Shown piece after piece: positions 19,815 to 31,768 of a stretch of 64,000 bases of DNA. The translations under genes and the position numbers were made by a program. Below the pieces are notes generated by a model. It worked only from the letters and a program-made list of their open reading frames with translations, was not told the DNA's origin and did not search any database. How positions within the stretch are numbered: the first letter of the stretch is position 1; each line of letters starts with the position of its first letter. The DNA is from Pseudoalteromonas tunicata (GTDB lineage: Bacteria > Pseudomonadota > Gammaproteobacteria > Enterobacterales > Alteromonadaceae): the NCBI RefSeq assembly GCF_002310815.1, contig NZ_CP011032.1, positions 2,582,001-2,646,000 on the forward strand. The letters are read 5' to 3'.

Positions 19815-20399
19815 TTATTCAGCCGCTTTCGATACCATTACCATAGCTGGACGTAATAAACGGCCATGTAATGTATATCCTTTTTGCATTACAGCAAGTA
19901 CAGTATTTGGCTCAACTTCAGCGCTTGGTTGTAACGCCATCGCTTGATGATATTCAGGGTTAAAGCTCTCACCTTGCGGATTCACTACTTCAACGCCAAA
20001 TTTTGCGACTGCAGTAACAAAGCTTTTTACTGTCATATCAATGCCTTCAAGTAATGGGGTTAATGCATCATTACTTTTATCAGCAAATTCGATTGCGCGT
20101 TCTAAGTTATCAATAACAGGTAATAACTCATTTGAAAACTTTTCTAATGCAAACTTATGTGCTTTTTCAATATCTTGAGCAGCACGACGACGCACGTTGT
20201 CTACTTCAGCTGCAGCGCGGATAACACTGTCTTTCTGGTCTGCAATTGTTTGATTAGCGGCTTCTAATTCAGCAGATAATAATGCAATTTCAGCCTCAGG
20301 GCTTAATTCTTGTTCGACGTTTTCACCATCAACATGTTGGTCAACAGTTTGTTCGTTCAGCTCAGCTTCTTGTGAAGCATGATTTGTTTGTTCAGACAT
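19815..20399 (-). CDS. grpE: Nucleotide exchange factor GrpE
   Basis: 194 residues. An acidic, Gln-rich N-terminus is followed by a long coiled coil ([31 protein letters not shown]) and the C-terminal beta domain with the conserved [12 protein letters not shown] region. It releases ADP from DnaK in the cytoplasm. GGAGA lies 9 bases before the ATG. A good sigma-32 promoter is located upstream (20435-20463), overlapping the end of the HrcA-like gene region, so grpE is expected to be heat-induced. dnaK and dnaJ are not in this window. Confidence 0.95.
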   Translation of the reverse strand: MSEQTNHASQEAELNEQTVDQHVDGENVEQELSPEAEIALLSAELEAANQTIADQKDSVIRAAAEVDNVRRRAAQDIEKAHKFALEKFSNELLPVIDNLERAIEFADKSNDALTPLLEGIDMTVKSFVTAVAKFGVEVVNPQGESFNPEYHQAMALQPSAEVEPNTVLAVMQKGYTLHGRLLRPAMVMVSKAAE

Positions 20400-20434
20400 T
20401 ATTTCTGATCTCCAATTCTTTACAACTGCGGGTA

Positions 20435-20463
20435 ATTATGGGGATGGAATTTTTAGATTCAAG
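20435..20463 (-). promoter_or_regulatory. Sigma-32 heat-shock promoter of grpE
   Basis: On the minus strand CTTGAA (20463-20458) and CCCCATAAT (20443-20435) are separated by 14 bases. This matches the RpoH consensus CTTGAAA / CCCCATnT. The htpG promoter in this window has the same spacing. No CIRCE inverted repeat (TTAGCACTC-N9-GAGTGCTAA) is visible here. Confidence 0.75.
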
Positions 20464-20470
20464 AGTCTTT

Positions 20471-21403
20471 TTAACCCAAAGCAGTAAATTCATTAATTAA
20501 TGCCTCTATCTCGGCTGTTTTTTTACAAATAATGCAAAAACGACCTTGGTAAACCCCTTGTGAAAAATAAGGTGCACTTAAGATTAATAAATGCTCAAAA
20601 CCATGAAACGGCATATCATCGCCTAGGATCACCGATAAACCGCGCTTAAATGCCAGCTTATCTTCAACAAAACTAAGTAATGGGGTGCCTATGCATGGTT
20701 GCTCAGACCCTTTTAATGATTCAAATAAATAATTGTCACCCACAACAATGCTATTTTCAGACCCGAGTTTATCTGCAAGTAAACGCGTCCATTGCGCCAA
20801 AGAGCCATGACAAAACATTGGAGCCGTGGCTGACATTGCACGCATGCGTTGTAGCCCTTCGGCCAAAGTTTGCTGCGCAAACACGGTATTAAGCCAACCG
20901 TTAAAGGCCAAGCGAATTTTTTCGTTTGCTTCTAACGGTTTGGTGATCACAACATTGTGGCTTTGACCTTGACGGTCGAGTAATAAAATCAACCAGTTTT
21001 GCTTATCAAAATCCAGCACTTCAACTCGAAAAATAGCCTGAGAGGTGACTTGAGGTAAACCCACACACGCACATACCTTATATTTTTGGCTGATATAATG
21101 AGTAAATTGAATTAATGAATCATTACATGGCTGCCAAAAATCAACGACGTGCTGCAAATCAAAAAAAGTACCAAACCAATATTTAAATCCTGCCAAAGTG
21201 GGGACGCGCCCCGCAGAAGTATGAGGAGAATAAATTAAACCTAATTTCTCCATTCGTGCCATCGAATTACGAATTGTCGCAGAACATACGGCCATGCCGT
21301 TTTGTTTTGCTATTCGTGAAGACGGCACAGCCACGCCTTGCCCATCGCAATAAAAGCGCATAATGGCTGAGAAAATTTGTTGATCGCGAGTATTTAAATT
21401 CAT
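20471..21403 (-). CDS. HrcA-family heat-shock repressor-like regulator
   Basis: 310 residues, slightly shorter than typical HrcA (about 340). The N-terminus is the HrcA winged-helix domain: LNTRDQQIFSAIMRFY, then SATIRNSMARMEKLGLI and HTSAGRVPTLAGFKYW, about residues 3-75. These phrases match HrcA repressors very closely. The C-terminal two-thirds, corresponding to the dimerisation/inserted domain, is much less typical and Cys-rich in places. HrcA represses chaperone genes through CIRCE and is sensed via GroEL. It sits between grpE and nadK and might also read through into grpE. Its target is unknown because no CIRCE is seen in this window. Confidence 0.8.
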   Translation of the reverse strand: MNLNTRDQQIFSAIMRFYCDGQGVAVPSSRIAKQNGMAVCSATIRNSMARMEKLGLIYSPHTSAGRVPTLAGFKYWFGTFFDLQHVVDFWQPCNDSLIQFTHYISQKYKVCACVGLPQVTSQAIFRVEVLDFDKQNWLILLLDRQGQSHNVVITKPLEANEKIRLAFNGWLNTVFAQQTLAEGLQRMRAMSATAPMFCHGSLAQWTRLLADKLGSENSIVVGDNYLFESLKGSEQPCIGTPLLSFVEDKLAFKRGLSVILGDDMPFHGFEHLLILSAPYFSQGVYQGRFCIICKKTAEIEALINEFTALG

Positions 21404-21490
21404 AATGCCTTAATGAGGGCGAGGTTATTTATTTTCAAGTAGCTAAGCTTTTAGATATACTGAATTTACTTTCAATTTCAGTCAATCCTC

Positions 21491-22372
21491 ATGAACAAGA
21501 CATTCAATACCATTGGTCTTATCGGAAAACCTAATCACGCAGGCGCAAATGCCACATTAAAAAAACTCGATAGTTTTCTTGATGCACTAGGTTATGAAGT
21601 GCTCATTGAACAGCGAGTTGGTTTTGATATGGGCGTGCCTGAGCACCGCCTTGTTGAATTAGTGGACTTAGGACGCCAATGCGATTTAGCTATTGTGGTT
21701 GGCGGTGATGGTAATATGCTTGGCGCGGCAAGAGTATTATCGCGTTTTGATGTTGCTGTAATTGGGGTAAATCGCGGTAATTTAGGTTTTTTAACTGACC
21801 TTGATCCTCATAACTTCGAAGCCGCACTTGAGCAAGTTTTAGCTGGTCAATACCGTCAAGAAACCCGCTTTCTCCTAGAAGTTGAAGTCTATCGGCACGA
21901 AAAATTAAAAAGCTCTAATTCGGCAGTAAATGAAGCGGTTTTACATGCCGATAAAGTTGCTCATATGATTGAGTTTGAAGCTTTTATTAATGATGACTTT
22001 GTTTTTTCACAAAAATCAGATGGCTTAATTGTTTGCACCCCTACCGGCTCAACAGCTTATTCGCTTTCAGGCGGCGGGCCAATTTTAACACCCGAACTCA
22101 ACGCTATGGCCTTAGTGCCGATGTTCCCACATACCCTATCAAGCCGCCCTTTAGTGGTTGATGCCGATAATGAAATTCGCTTAAAACTTAGCTTAGAAAA
22201 TGATGACAACTTACAGATCAGCTGTGATAGCCATATTGTTTTGGCTGTTATGCCAGGTGATGAAGTTGTGATAAAAAAAGGGGATAAACCACTTCGCCTC
22301 ATTCATCCAAAAGATTATTCTTATTACAACGTACTGCGACAAAAACTTAATTGGGGCAGCCGTTTATATTAG
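21491..22372 (+). CDS. nadK: NAD kinase
   Basis: 293 residues, full length. The GGDGN loop at 71-75 ([16 protein letters not shown]) and the NEAV and [15 protein letters not shown] motifs are present and mark the ATP-NAD kinase fold. It phosphorylates NAD to NADP in the cytoplasm. It is transcribed away from the HrcA-like gene, in the conserved grpE/nadK/recN neighbourhood; here an extra hypothetical gene stands between nadK and recN. Confidence 0.96.
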   Translation: MNKTFNTIGLIGKPNHAGANATLKKLDSFLDALGYEVLIEQRVGFDMGVPEHRLVELVDLGRQCDLAIVVGGDGNMLGAARVLSRFDVAVIGVNRGNLGFLTDLDPHNFEAALEQVLAGQYRQETRFLLEVEVYRHEKLKSSNSAVNEAVLHADKVAHMIEFEAFINDDFVFSQKSDGLIVCTPTGSTAYSLSGGGPILTPELNAMALVPMFPHTLSSRPLVVDADNEIRLKLSLENDDNLQISCDSHIVLAVMPGDEVVIKKGDKPLRLIHPKDYSYYNVLRQKLNWGSRLY

Positions 22373-22854
22373 AGACTGCTGACTTTTCGCGTATGCTTTT
22401 GCCGCGCTTTGTTTGGTATTCTCACAAGGCGTAGCCGATGTAGTGTACTTATTCTACGTAAATCGGCGACCACGCAAGTAGCAATACCAAACAAGCCAAT
22501 GCCTTCGATTTCATCTCATACTCCTCCTGTTCAATATTTATTTAGCATGCAAAATTACTGAATGAGCGCTGCGTTTAAAATACGTACAAATGAGCGGAAT
22601 TCGTACAAAAAAGACCACAAGCCCTAAAAAAACATCAGAATTAGTGAAACCTTTTAACCATTTTTTACAGGTTTCACCTTCTTTAACAGCGAAAGTATTT
22701 ATTTTAGAACATCAGATTTGCTAACTCATTCACTCATTTAAAGTTCAGCTCAATAATTTTTAAAATTCAAATTATCAACATGGCTATTTTATTTTGATAA
22801 AAGTTTGAGTATGCTGCCGCTCTAAGCTGTTTATTATGGATTTTTTTACTCATC
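22373..22854. other. 482-bp intergenic region between nadK and 22855 gene
   Basis: It holds a long imperfect hairpin (22406-22496, listed separately). Beyond that the sequence is AT-rich with no open frame that has a ribosome-binding site. No clear promoter or terminator could be assigned. Confidence 0.6.
22406..22496. repeat. 91-bp imperfect palindrome, possible dispersed intergenic element
   Basis: Outer arms GCTTTGTTTGGTATT (22406-22420) and AATACCAAACAAGC (22483-22496) pair with one bulge. Inner arms GCCGATGTAG and CTACGTAAATCGGC extend the fold around a short loop. Such long, near-palindromic units in intergenic space look like REP/MITE-type elements or a strong transcript-end structure after nadK. 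Only one copy is in the window. Confidence 0.5.
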
Positions 22855-23400
22855 ATGACTTACATTGTGTTTCTATGCGTTATTCTTCTTATTGCGGTTT
22901 TTGCGACTTACACGGTAGTTGAAAATAATCGAAAAAAAGCCGAAGCCTTCAAAAAACAACAGTTTAATGACAGGGTTAAATACGTAACCGAAAACTATAA
23001 AAAGCAAATTTCACTCTACGCCGAAGCCAAACTCATTCGCCCAAAACATGTCCCTATGATGCAAGCTGTGGTTAATAACTTTTTTGTTGTCCAACCTCAC
23101 AGTGAGTCGAACCTTATTTTAATGGAGGTTTGTCTTGAGAACTTAACCAATGTTTTAGCCAGTGAAATGGCTAAAAGTCATGTAACTGGTAATAAAGATC
23201 AACTTGCAGAACGAATTTTAAATTTTGTGAGCGAATTACCTACAGGGCGCGACTTCAATAAGATATTTTATGAGCAGCTTTTACCAGGGCTTGTTACAAG
23301 TCTCAAATCTGCAGATGTACTTAACGAGGCCACAATAGAGGCTTTATCTGCAGAAGAAAATGAAGCTCAAACAGAAGAAAAAAGCAGCACTACAAATTAG
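22855..23400 (+). CDS. Membrane-anchored protein of unknown function
   Basis: 181 residues. Residues 2-20 form a single N-terminal transmembrane segment (YIVFLCVILLIAVFATYTV). A basic helical stretch (NNRKKAEAFKKQQFNDRVKY) follows, then a mostly helical soluble domain of about 110 residues and an acidic, low-complexity tail (EENEAQTEEKSSTTN). I recognise no family. It lies directly upstream of recN on the same strand (80-base gap). The ATG at 22855 has no obvious Shine-Dalgarno. Its position between nadK and recN may be lineage-specific. Confidence 0.75.
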   Translation: MTYIVFLCVILLIAVFATYTVVENNRKKAEAFKKQQFNDRVKYVTENYKKQISLYAEAKLIRPKHVPMMQAVVNNFFVVQPHSESNLILMEVCLENLTNVLASEMAKSHVTGNKDQLAERILNFVSELPTGRDFNKIFYEQLLPGLVTSLKSADVLNEATIEALSAEENEAQTEEKSSTTN

Positions 23401-23438
23401 CTAAAAAAAGCTAAAAAATATTTGCGCAATTAACAAAT

Positions 23439-23458
23439 ACTGTATAAATTAACAGTTA
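23439..23458 (+). promoter_or_regulatory. Probable LexA (SOS) box upstream of recN
   Basis: The palindromic CTGTATAAATTAACAG core matches the gammaproteobacterial LexA consensus CTGTATATATATACAG at most positions. It lies about 25 bases upstream of the recN start. SOS control of recN is well established in E. coli. Confidence 0.7.
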
Positions 23459-23480
23459 ATGAACTGGATGGATAAACAGT

Positions 23481-25151
23481 ATGTTAATTGCGTTAGAAGT
23501 AAATAATTTTGCAATAGTTTCCGAGCTTGAAACTGAATGGCAACCGGGTATGACAACCATTACAGGTGAAACCGGTGCGGGTAAATCAATTGCTATTGAT
23601 GCTTTGTCGCTTTGTTTAGGTGAACGTGCAGAAGCAAGCATGGTTCGCCCAGGCGCAGACAAAGCTGAGGTTACGGCCGAATTTGATATTCGCAAACTTC
23701 CTAATGCGCAAAAATTTCTACTAGAAAACGACTTAGTCAGTGATGACGAATGCATTTTACGACGAGTGATCAGTAATACAGGTCGCAGTAAGGCCTATAT
23801 TAATGGCACTCCCGTCACAGCCAGCCAATTAAAAACGTTAAGTCAAACGCTGATTGCCATCCATGGACAACACGCACATCAATTATTAAGCAAAAATGAG
23901 CATCAACTTTTACTGCTTGACGAATATGCAGGTCATCAGGCGCTGTTAGCTGAGACTAAAAATTTATTTAAACGCTATCAAAGTATTAAGAAAGAACATG
24001 CTCAACTGCTTGCTTTACAAGCCCAGCAAGATGCCCAGCAGCAATTACTTGAATATCAAGTAGCTGAACTCAATGAGTTTGCTCTTGAAGATGGTGAATA
24101 TGACAATGTTGAAGCTGAGCATAGCTTGCTTAGCAACATGCACACATTGCTTGAATCGAGCCAACGAGAGCTGCAACATCTGTATGAAGAAGATGGGGCT
24201 AACGCCTATACCATAGTACAACATAGTGCCAACCGATTTGCTGAATTAGCCAGCATTGACCCACAACTCTCACCAATTGCTGATTTATTATTTGAAGCAG
24301 CGGTACAAATTGAAGAAGCAGCCAGCAATATCCGTCGTTATCAAGAAAGCAGTGAATGTGATCCACATCGCTTAATTGAAGTAGAAGATCGCATGGCGAA
24401 AACATTAGAGTTGGCTCGTAAACACCATATCCGACCCCAAGAATTATATGATTTTCATCAACAGTTAATTAGCCAGCTTGATAAAATTAGCCACGATAGT
24501 GCACGACTAGACAGCCTCGAATTAGAAATAACAGCGACACTAGCGCAATACCAACAAAGCGCCCAAGTATTAAGCCAAAGCCGACACGCTGCAGCTACAG
24601 AACTTAATAACTTGATCAGCCAAAGTATGCATCAGCTGTCGATGGAAAATGGTCAATTTGAAATTGAGTTAGCTTTTGAATCTGCCAGCAGCCCAAGCCC
24701 TATCGGCTTAGATAAAATTGACTTTTTAGTTTGCACTAACCCCGGTCAGCCAATGCAGCCACTTGCTAAAGTTGCCTCTGGTGGTGAACTATCGCGTATA
24801 AGTTTGGCTATTCAAGTGATTATTGCTGCCAAAGTCACCACTCCAACGCTTATTTTTGATGAAGTGGATGTTGGTATTTCAGGCCCAACCGCCTCCGCTG
24901 TTGGAAGCTTATTACGACAATTGGGTGAATCAACTCAAGTCATCTGTGTAACTCACTTACCGCAAGTCGCTTGCAGCGGCCATCAACAATTTTTTGTGGC
25001 TAAATTTAGTGATGGCAAACAAACCCATACCAAAATGAGAATGCTCGACCAGCAAGGCAGAGTCAACGAAATAGCTCGCTTGTTAGGTGGCAATAATATT
25101 AGTCAAATTACTCTTAACAATGCGCAAGAGTTACTTGAAGCCTGCGCTTGA
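23481..25151 (+). CDS. recN: DNA repair protein RecN
   Basis: 556 residues, the usual RecN length. It is an SMC-like ATPase: the Walker A GETGAGKS is at residues 29-36, a long coiled-coil middle runs from about 150 to 370, and the C-terminal part has the ABC signature region VASGGELSRISLAIQ and Walker B PTLIFDEVDVGISG near 452-465. It acts in double-strand break repair with RecA. I looked for a LexA box (CTGTN8ACAG-like) before it: ACTGTATAAATTAACAGTTA at about 23439 fits CTG-N10-CAG and is a plausible SOS box. It ends at a strong terminator. Confidence 0.95.
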   Translation: MLIALEVNNFAIVSELETEWQPGMTTITGETGAGKSIAIDALSLCLGERAEASMVRPGADKAEVTAEFDIRKLPNAQKFLLENDLVSDDECILRRVISNTGRSKAYINGTPVTASQLKTLSQTLIAIHGQHAHQLLSKNEHQLLLLDEYAGHQALLAETKNLFKRYQSIKKEHAQLLALQAQQDAQQQLLEYQVAELNEFALEDGEYDNVEAEHSLLSNMHTLLESSQRELQHLYEEDGANAYTIVQHSANRFAELASIDPQLSPIADLLFEAAVQIEEAASNIRRYQESSECDPHRLIEVEDRMAKTLELARKHHIRPQELYDFHQQLISQLDKISHDSARLDSLELEITATLAQYQQSAQVLSQSRHAAATELNNLISQSMHQLSMENGQFEIELAFESASSPSPIGLDKIDFLVCTNPGQPMQPLAKVASGGELSRISLAIQVIIAAKVTTPTLIFDEVDVGISGPTASAVGSLLRQLGESTQVICVTHLPQVACSGHQQFFVAKFSDGKQTHTKMRMLDQQGRVNEIARLLGGNNISQITLNNAQELLEACA

Positions 25152-25176
25152 ATATGAAAGTCTTATTTTAAATAGT

Positions 25177-25208
25177 AAAAAAGGTAAGCGAATGCTTACC
25201 TTTTTTTA
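25177..25208. terminator. Intrinsic terminator after recN
   Basis: AAAAAAGGTAAGC pairs with GCTTACCTTTTTT around GAAT; the tract continues with T. It is symmetrical enough to end gltD transcripts on the other strand as well. Confidence 0.88.
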
Positions 25209-25342
25209 TTAAACCTAACCAATCGCTAAGTTATATTTTAAAGTATGTTCAAAAGCCTCAAAACAAACTGACTTATTAATAGCTGCTCAAGCTGATTAAG
25301 ATCCTGAGCCATTCTATAAAGCCCGCTTTATTAAGACGTAAA

Positions 25343-26773
<1,431 letters not shown>

Positions 26774-29700
26774 TTACTGAGCTTGAACTCTAAGCTCAGC
26801 ACTACTGCGAGCACGATGACCTAATAAACTTTTAACATCGCTTGATTTAGGTTTTATCAGCCTAAATTTCGCTAAATAATTTTCAAAGTCAGCTAGAATT
26901 GTTTCGGCCCAGCATGACTTAGTTGCTTCTAAATGCTCGATAATTAAGCCGCGTAAATGCTCATGGTGAATGACTAAGTCATCCATCGCAATGAGCTCAA
27001 CAAGCTCAGAATTAATTCGTTTTTCAAAGTCTTGCGCTTCATCAAGTACATAAGCAAAACCGCCTGTCATCCCTGCACCAAAGTTAATGCCTGTTTTACC
27101 TAAAATACAGACCACACCGCCGGTCATGTACTCACACGCATTATCACCTGCGCCTTCAATGACGGCGATTGCACCAGAATTTCGCACCGCAAAACGCTCA
27201 CCGGCTCGTCCTGCCGCAAAAAGTTTGCCGCCTGTTGCACCGTACAAACAGGTATTACCAATAATACTTGCTTGGTGACACGCAAACGATGAACCCGGTG
27301 GAGGTGCAATACTTAACTTGCCACCAGCCATGCCTTTGCCAACATAATCATTCGCATCGCCAACAAGTGACATTTCTAAACCACCAGCATTCCATACGCC
27401 AAACGATTGACCAGCAGTACCGGTTAATTCTATTTGAATCGGATCGGCAGCCATACCTTGATTACCATGACGCTCAGCAATATAACCTGAAAGCAGCGCT
27501 CCAACAGAGCGGTCGGTATTATTGATTTTTGAGCGGATGACCTTACCTAACTTTTCATCAATCGCGGGTTGTGATTTTGCTAATAAAGTTTCATTTAAGC
27601 GACCTTGATAATGCGATGTATTAGCAGTGCTACAAAACAGTGTTTGACCCGATTTATTATTAGGGCGGTACAATAAGCCAGATAAATCAAGCTTGCTTTG
27701 TTTAGCTGTTTTCCCTTCAATGGCAACCAGCAAATCTGTGCGGCCAATTAAATCAACTAATTGACGAATACCTAAACTCGCCATAATTTCTCGTGCTTCT
27801 TGAGCAATGAACTTAAAGTAATTCATCGCCATTTCTGGTAAGCCGTGATAATGATTTTGACGTAGTTTTTCATCTTGTGTTGCAACGCCGGTTGCGCAGT
27901 TATTTAAATGGCAAATACGCAAATATTTACATCCTAAGGCCACCATAGGCCCAGTACCAAAACCAAAGCTTTCAGCCCCTAAAATGGCAGCCTTAATAAT
28001 ATCTAGGCCTGTTTTTAAACCACCGTCAGTTTGTAAGCGAATACGATGACGTAAACCGTTTTCAACCAATGCTTGCTGAGTTTCAGCAAGCCCAAGCTCC
28101 CAAGGTGAGCCTGCATATTTTACTGACGTTAGTGGGCTTGCGCCTGTTCCACCATCGTAACCTGCAATGGTAATCAGGTCTGCATAGGCTTTAGCCACAC
28201 CTGTAGCTATAGTCCCAACACCAGGTTCTGACACTAATTTCACTGAAATCATCGCCTTTGGATTAACTTGCTTTAAGTCAAAAATCAACTGAGCTAAATC
28301 TTCTATTGAATAAATATCATGATGCGGGGGCGGTGATATTAATGTCACTCCAGGCACTGAATATCGTAACTTTGCAATGTATGGCGTTACTTTTTCGCCA
28401 GGAAGCTGACCGCCCTCCCCAGGTTTTGCACCTTGTGCGACCTTAATTTGAATCACATCTGCATTCACTAAATAATGCGGCGTAACCCCAAAACGGCCCG
28501 AGGCAACTTGTTTGATACGAGAATTCTTTTCTGTGCCATAACGCAGCACATCTTCACCGCCCTCACCTGAATTTGAACAACCACCTAAACGATTCATTGC
28601 AATTGCGAGTGCTTCATGTGCTTCAGGAGACAATGCCCCGATACTCATCGCTGCAGAGTCAAAGCGTTTGTAGAGCGCTTCGGCAGGTTCAACTTCGTCA
28701 ATGGAAATCGCGCCATCACCTGCTTGTAATTGTAATAAATCGCGTAACGTGGTGATGGGTCTGTTATTAACTAAATCGGCATAGCGTAAATAATCTTGGT
28801 ATTCACCTGAGCGTACAGCAACTTGCAGAGTTTGAATAACGTCTGGGTTATAGGCATGGTATTCGCCGCCATGGACATATTTAAGTAATCCACCATGATC
28901 AATTGGCTTACGTTTTACCCAAGCTTTACGCGATAAATTTAAAAGTTCTTGATGAAAATCACTAAAGTCAGCACCTTTGATACGATTAACAACACCTTCA
29001 AAACACGTCGCGACCACTTCATCAGCTAAACCTACGGCTTCAAACAACATTGAACAGCGGTAACTGGCAACGGTGCTTATACCCATCTTCGACATGATTT
29101 TATAAAGGCCTTTGTTTATCGCATTACGATACGAAGACGTAACCTGACAATAACTTTGTTTTATTGTGCCTTTATCTGACATTTGCGTTAGGGTTTCGTA
29201 AGCTAGATACGGATAAATAGCCGTCGCACCAAAACCGAGTAATACCGCAAATTGGTGAGGATCACGACAACTTGCCGTTTCAACAATAATATTGGCATCA
29301 CAACGTAAATTGTTTTTAACTAAACGTTGATGCACCGCACCCACAGCCATCGCTGCAGGAATTGGCAAATGCGCAGGCGTTAAGCCTTTATCAGATAATA
29401 CAATCAGTACTACGCCGGACTCAGCCTGCGCTTGTGCTTCATCACATACGCGAGAAACTGCGGCAGCCAACCCTTCTTCAATGAGATAATTAAGGTTGAT
29501 AGTGCACGAATTGTAATGCGCTTGATCAGCCAATAACAGCTGGGTCATATCTGAAAACATTAATACCGGCGATGAAAATTGTAATCGCTTGGCATGGCCT
29601 GTTGTTTCATTAAATACATTTTGCTCGCGGCCAATACAGGTCGCCAGCGACATAACGTGATTTTCACGCAATGGATCGATTGGTGGATTAGTTACTTGGG

Positions 29701-31231
29701 CAAACTTTTGGCGAAAATAATCGTAAATTGGTCGCTCTTTAGATGACAGCACCGCGAATGGGGTGTCATCACCCATCGAACCAGTTGCTTCTTGACCTAT
29801 GGCCCCCATAACCCGAATAACTTGGTCAAGTTCTTCAAAACTATAGGCATATTGCTTGTGATAAACCGCAAGTAAATCATCATCGAGTTCACGTTGGCCA
29901 GTTAATTCCTGTGCTAAGTCTTCAAATGGAGTAAGGCGCTGCACATTTTGTTCAAGCCAAGATTTATACGGATGACGATTTTTTAGGTCGTTATCGATTT
30001 CGTTTGAGTGCCAGATTTTACCGTGCAAGGTATCAATAACCAGCAACTCACCTGGGCCTACGCGGCCTTTTTCTTGCACTTCATCAGGAGTGTAATCCCA
30101 AATTCCCACTTCAGATGCAAGGGTAATTAAGCCATCTTTCGTCACCACATAACGCGCTGGACGCAAACCATTGCGGTCTAAATTACAGGCTGCAAAACGG
30201 CCATCGGACATAACGATCCCAGCAGGGCCATCCCATGGTTCCATGTGCATGGAGTTAAAATCATAAAATGCTCTTAAATCCTCATCCATGGCTTTATTTT
30301 TTTGCCAAGCCGGTGGCACGAGCATTCGCATTGCACGGAAAATATCCATGCCACCCGCTAAAAACAGCTCCAACATATTATCTAGGCTTGAACTATCAGA
30401 ACCGGTTTCATTGACAAACGGCGCTGCGGTTTGTAAGTCTGGTAACAGTGGCGATGAAAACTTATAAGCCCGAGCGCGTGCCCATTGGCGATTGCCTTCA
30501 ATAGTGTTTATTTCACCATTGTGCGCAAGGTAACGAAATGGCTGCGCTAATGGCCAGCGAGGCTGGGTATTGGTTGAAAAACGCTGATGAAAAACACAAA
30601 TTGCCGACTCCATCCGAATATCAGCTAAATCTAAATAGAAATTTGGTAAATCAGCCGGCATCACTAAGCCTTTATACACAGTGACTAAGCCCGACAGGCT
30701 ACAAATATAAAAGTAATCATCATTAATAATGCGCTGTTCAATCCGACGACGAGCAATGTATAAGCGACGCTCTAAATCTTTTGGTCTCCAGCCTTCAGGC
30801 GCTGAGACAAAAATTTGCTGAAATTGAGGTAATTGCTCAATTGCAATTGGCCCTAAAGATGCGGGATCTGTTGGCACATCGCGCCATCCAACAATTGTTA
30901 GTGTTTCTTTTTCAAGCTCTTGGTTAACAATTTGTCGAGTTTTTTGCGCAAGCTCAGGATCCGGATTTAAAAAAATCATCCCTACCGCATAATTTTTACC
31001 CAAATGCCAATTTTGCTCTTGAGCAATACTGCGAAAGAAGTTATCTGGCTTTTGTAATAACAAACCACAGCCATCACCGGTTTTTCCATCTGCTGCAATA
31101 CCACCTCGGTGCTGCATCCGATCTAACCCTGTTATAGCTGTACGTACCAATTTATGACTGGCAGTGCCGGCGATGTGTGCTATCAAACCGAAACCACAAT
31201 TATCTTTTTCTAATTTTGAGTCATATAACAT
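26774..31231 (-). CDS. gltB: Glutamate synthase (NADPH) large subunit
   Basis: 1485 residues from the chosen start. [16 protein letters not shown] is the family's N-terminus; Cys12 becomes the catalytic N-terminal residue of the glutaminase domain after propeptide cleavage. Then follow the central domain, the FMN-binding synthase domain ([34 protein letters not shown]), the 3Fe-4S cysteines ([19 protein letters not shown]) and the C-terminal GXGXG beta-helix. The ATG at 31231 is preceded by GAGGAG; the open frame extends 38 codons upstream but without family similarity. It converts glutamine and 2-oxoglutarate to two glutamates. Confidence 0.95.
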   Translation of the reverse strand: MLYDSKLEKDNCGFGLIAHIAGTASHKLVRTAITGLDRMQHRGGIAADGKTGDGCGLLLQKPDNFFRSIAQEQNWHLGKNYAVGMIFLNPDPELAQKTRQIVNQELEKETLTIVGWRDVPTDPASLGPIAIEQLPQFQQIFVSAPEGWRPKDLERRLYIARRRIEQRIINDDYFYICSLSGLVTVYKGLVMPADLPNFYLDLADIRMESAICVFHQRFSTNTQPRWPLAQPFRYLAHNGEINTIEGNRQWARARAYKFSSPLLPDLQTAAPFVNETGSDSSSLDNMLELFLAGGMDIFRAMRMLVPPAWQKNKAMDEDLRAFYDFNSMHMEPWDGPAGIVMSDGRFAACNLDRNGLRPARYVVTKDGLITLASEVGIWDYTPDEVQEKGRVGPGELLVIDTLHGKIWHSNEIDNDLKNRHPYKSWLEQNVQRLTPFEDLAQELTGQRELDDDLLAVYHKQYAYSFEELDQVIRVMGAIGQEATGSMGDDTPFAVLSSKERPIYDYFRQKFAQVTNPPIDPLRENHVMSLATCIGREQNVFNETTGHAKRLQFSSPVLMFSDMTQLLLADQAHYNSCTINLNYLIEEGLAAAVSRVCDEAQAQAESGVVLIVLSDKGLTPAHLPIPAAMAVGAVHQRLVKNNLRCDANIIVETASCRDPHQFAVLLGFGATAIYPYLAYETLTQMSDKGTIKQSYCQVTSSYRNAINKGLYKIMSKMGISTVASYRCSMLFEAVGLADEVVATCFEGVVNRIKGADFSDFHQELLNLSRKAWVKRKPIDHGGLLKYVHGGEYHAYNPDVIQTLQVAVRSGEYQDYLRYADLVNNRPITTLRDLLQLQAGDGAISIDEVEPAEALYKRFDSAAMSIGALSPEAHEALAIAMNRLGGCSNSGEGGEDVLRYGTEKNSRIKQVASGRFGVTPHYLVNADVIQIKVAQGAKPGEGGQLPGEKVTPYIAKLRYSVPGVTLISPPPHHDIYSIEDLAQLIFDLKQVNPKAMISVKLVSEPGVGTIATGVAKAYADLITIAGYDGGTGASPLTSVKYAGSPWELGLAETQQALVENGLRHRIRLQTDGGLKTGLDIIKAAILGAESFGFGTGPMVALGCKYLRICHLNNCATGVATQDEKLRQNHYHGLPEMAMNYFKFIAQEAREIMASLGIRQLVDLIGRTDLLVAIEGKTAKQSKLDLSGLLYRPNNKSGQTLFCSTANTSHYQGRLNETLLAKSQPAIDEKLGKVIRSKINNTDRSVGALLSGYIAERHGNQGMAADPIQIELTGTAGQSFGVWNAGGLEMSLVGDANDYVGKGMAGGKLSIAPPPGSSFACHQASIIGNTCLYGATGGKLFAAGRAGERFAVRNSGAIAVIEGAGDNACEYMTGGVVCILGKTGINFGAGMTGGFAYVLDEAQDFEKRINSELVELIAMDDLVIHHEHLRGLIIEHLEATKSCWAETILADFENYLAKFRLIKPKSSDVKSLLGHRARSSAELRVQAQ

Positions 31232-31353
31232 GAATGAACTCCTCTCCATTGCTACAGCTAGAGTAGAAAGTTGCAGATTAACCGATAGTGGAAATAAGAA
31301 CTCTAGCAGAAGATAGAAGCTATCGATAAAAAAGCATGGAGTCAATCAAATTT

Positions 31354-31367
31354 TGAATACATATTCA
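31354..31367. promoter_or_regulatory. ARG-box-like site (proximal)
   Basis: TGAATACATATTCA matches the ArgR consensus TGAAT-N4-ATTCA exactly. An imperfect second palindrome GTGAATATATTTCAC follows at 31373-31387, so the pair resembles the tandem boxes ArgR hexamers bind. It is about 125 bases upstream of the gltB start. Confidence 0.5.
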
Positions 31368-31510
31368 TGAATGTGAATATATTTCACGATTGTGAATGCA
31401 CGCATAAATTTAACAAAATAACCGTTATTTTGGCCTATTTTGAAAACTTAACGCCAATGACACCGGTGACATTTTATCATTTTGTAAATCAATGACATCT
31501 ATTAGAGTAA

Positions 31511-31528
31511 GTTTACGTAAACGTAAAC
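31511..31528. promoter_or_regulatory. Palindromic operator, LiuR-like
   Basis: GTTTACGTAAACGTAAAC is a palindrome (TTTACG-N4-CGTAAA). It resembles the sites of LiuR, a MerR-family regulator of branched-chain amino acid catabolism in gammaproteobacteria. The link to gltBD is my inference. Confidence 0.35.
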
Positions 31529-31540
31529 AAAGCGTCATTG

Positions 31541-31554
31541 TGAATATTTATTCA
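31541..31554. promoter_or_regulatory. ARG-box-like site (distal)
   Basis: TGAATATTTATTCA is a second exact match to TGAAT-N4-ATTCA, within the longer palindrome GTGAATATTTATTCAC. Half-site ATTCAC follows at 31559. It lies about 310 bases upstream of gltB, so its role is uncertain. Confidence 0.45.
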
Positions 31555-31604
31555 CAACATTCACGATGTAAATGATTAGTTTTTAAAATTAAACAGACAT
31601 TTTA

Positions 31605-31627
31605 ACCATCCTTAAGGATGGGTTTTT
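31605..31627 (+). terminator. Orphan plus-strand hairpin with T-tract
   Basis: CCATCC-TTAA-GGATGG is followed by GTTTTT. There is no plus-strand gene upstream within 450 bases, so it may insulate against antisense transcription or end an unseen small RNA. Confidence 0.4.
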
Positions 31628-31712
31628 CACAAGATGGTCGCCAGTGCTAAGAATAATTAAGCAGGGATTTTTTTAGATAAAATCAGATGTTCTAGAATTT
31701 TGGAAAATAAAA

Positions 31713-31745
31713 AAACGCCCTATCCAATTAATTGAATAGGGCGTT
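31713..31745 (-). terminator. Terminator of the dipeptidase gene
   Basis: On the minus strand AACGCCCTATTC pairs with GGATAGGGCGTT, followed by a run of T (TTTTTTTATT). It begins about 25 bases after the stop codon. Confidence 0.8.
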
Positions 31746-31768
31746 CATATTTATGCGTTGTAATTCGA

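Larger units (their letters stand above)
31232..31768. other. 537-bp intergenic region upstream of gltB
   Basis: It contains no supported ORF. It carries several palindromes read as operators (31354-31367, 31511-31528, 31541-31554), many extra TTCAC/GTGAA half-sites, an orphan hairpin (31605-31627) and the terminator of the dipeptidase gene (31713-31745). The density of half-sites suggests a heavily regulated gltBD promoter. Confidence 0.6.

Noticed and set aside
20400..20470. CIRCE element controlling grpE
   Set aside because: No TTAGCACTC-N9-GAGTGCTAA repeat is visible; a sigma-32 promoter explains the region better.
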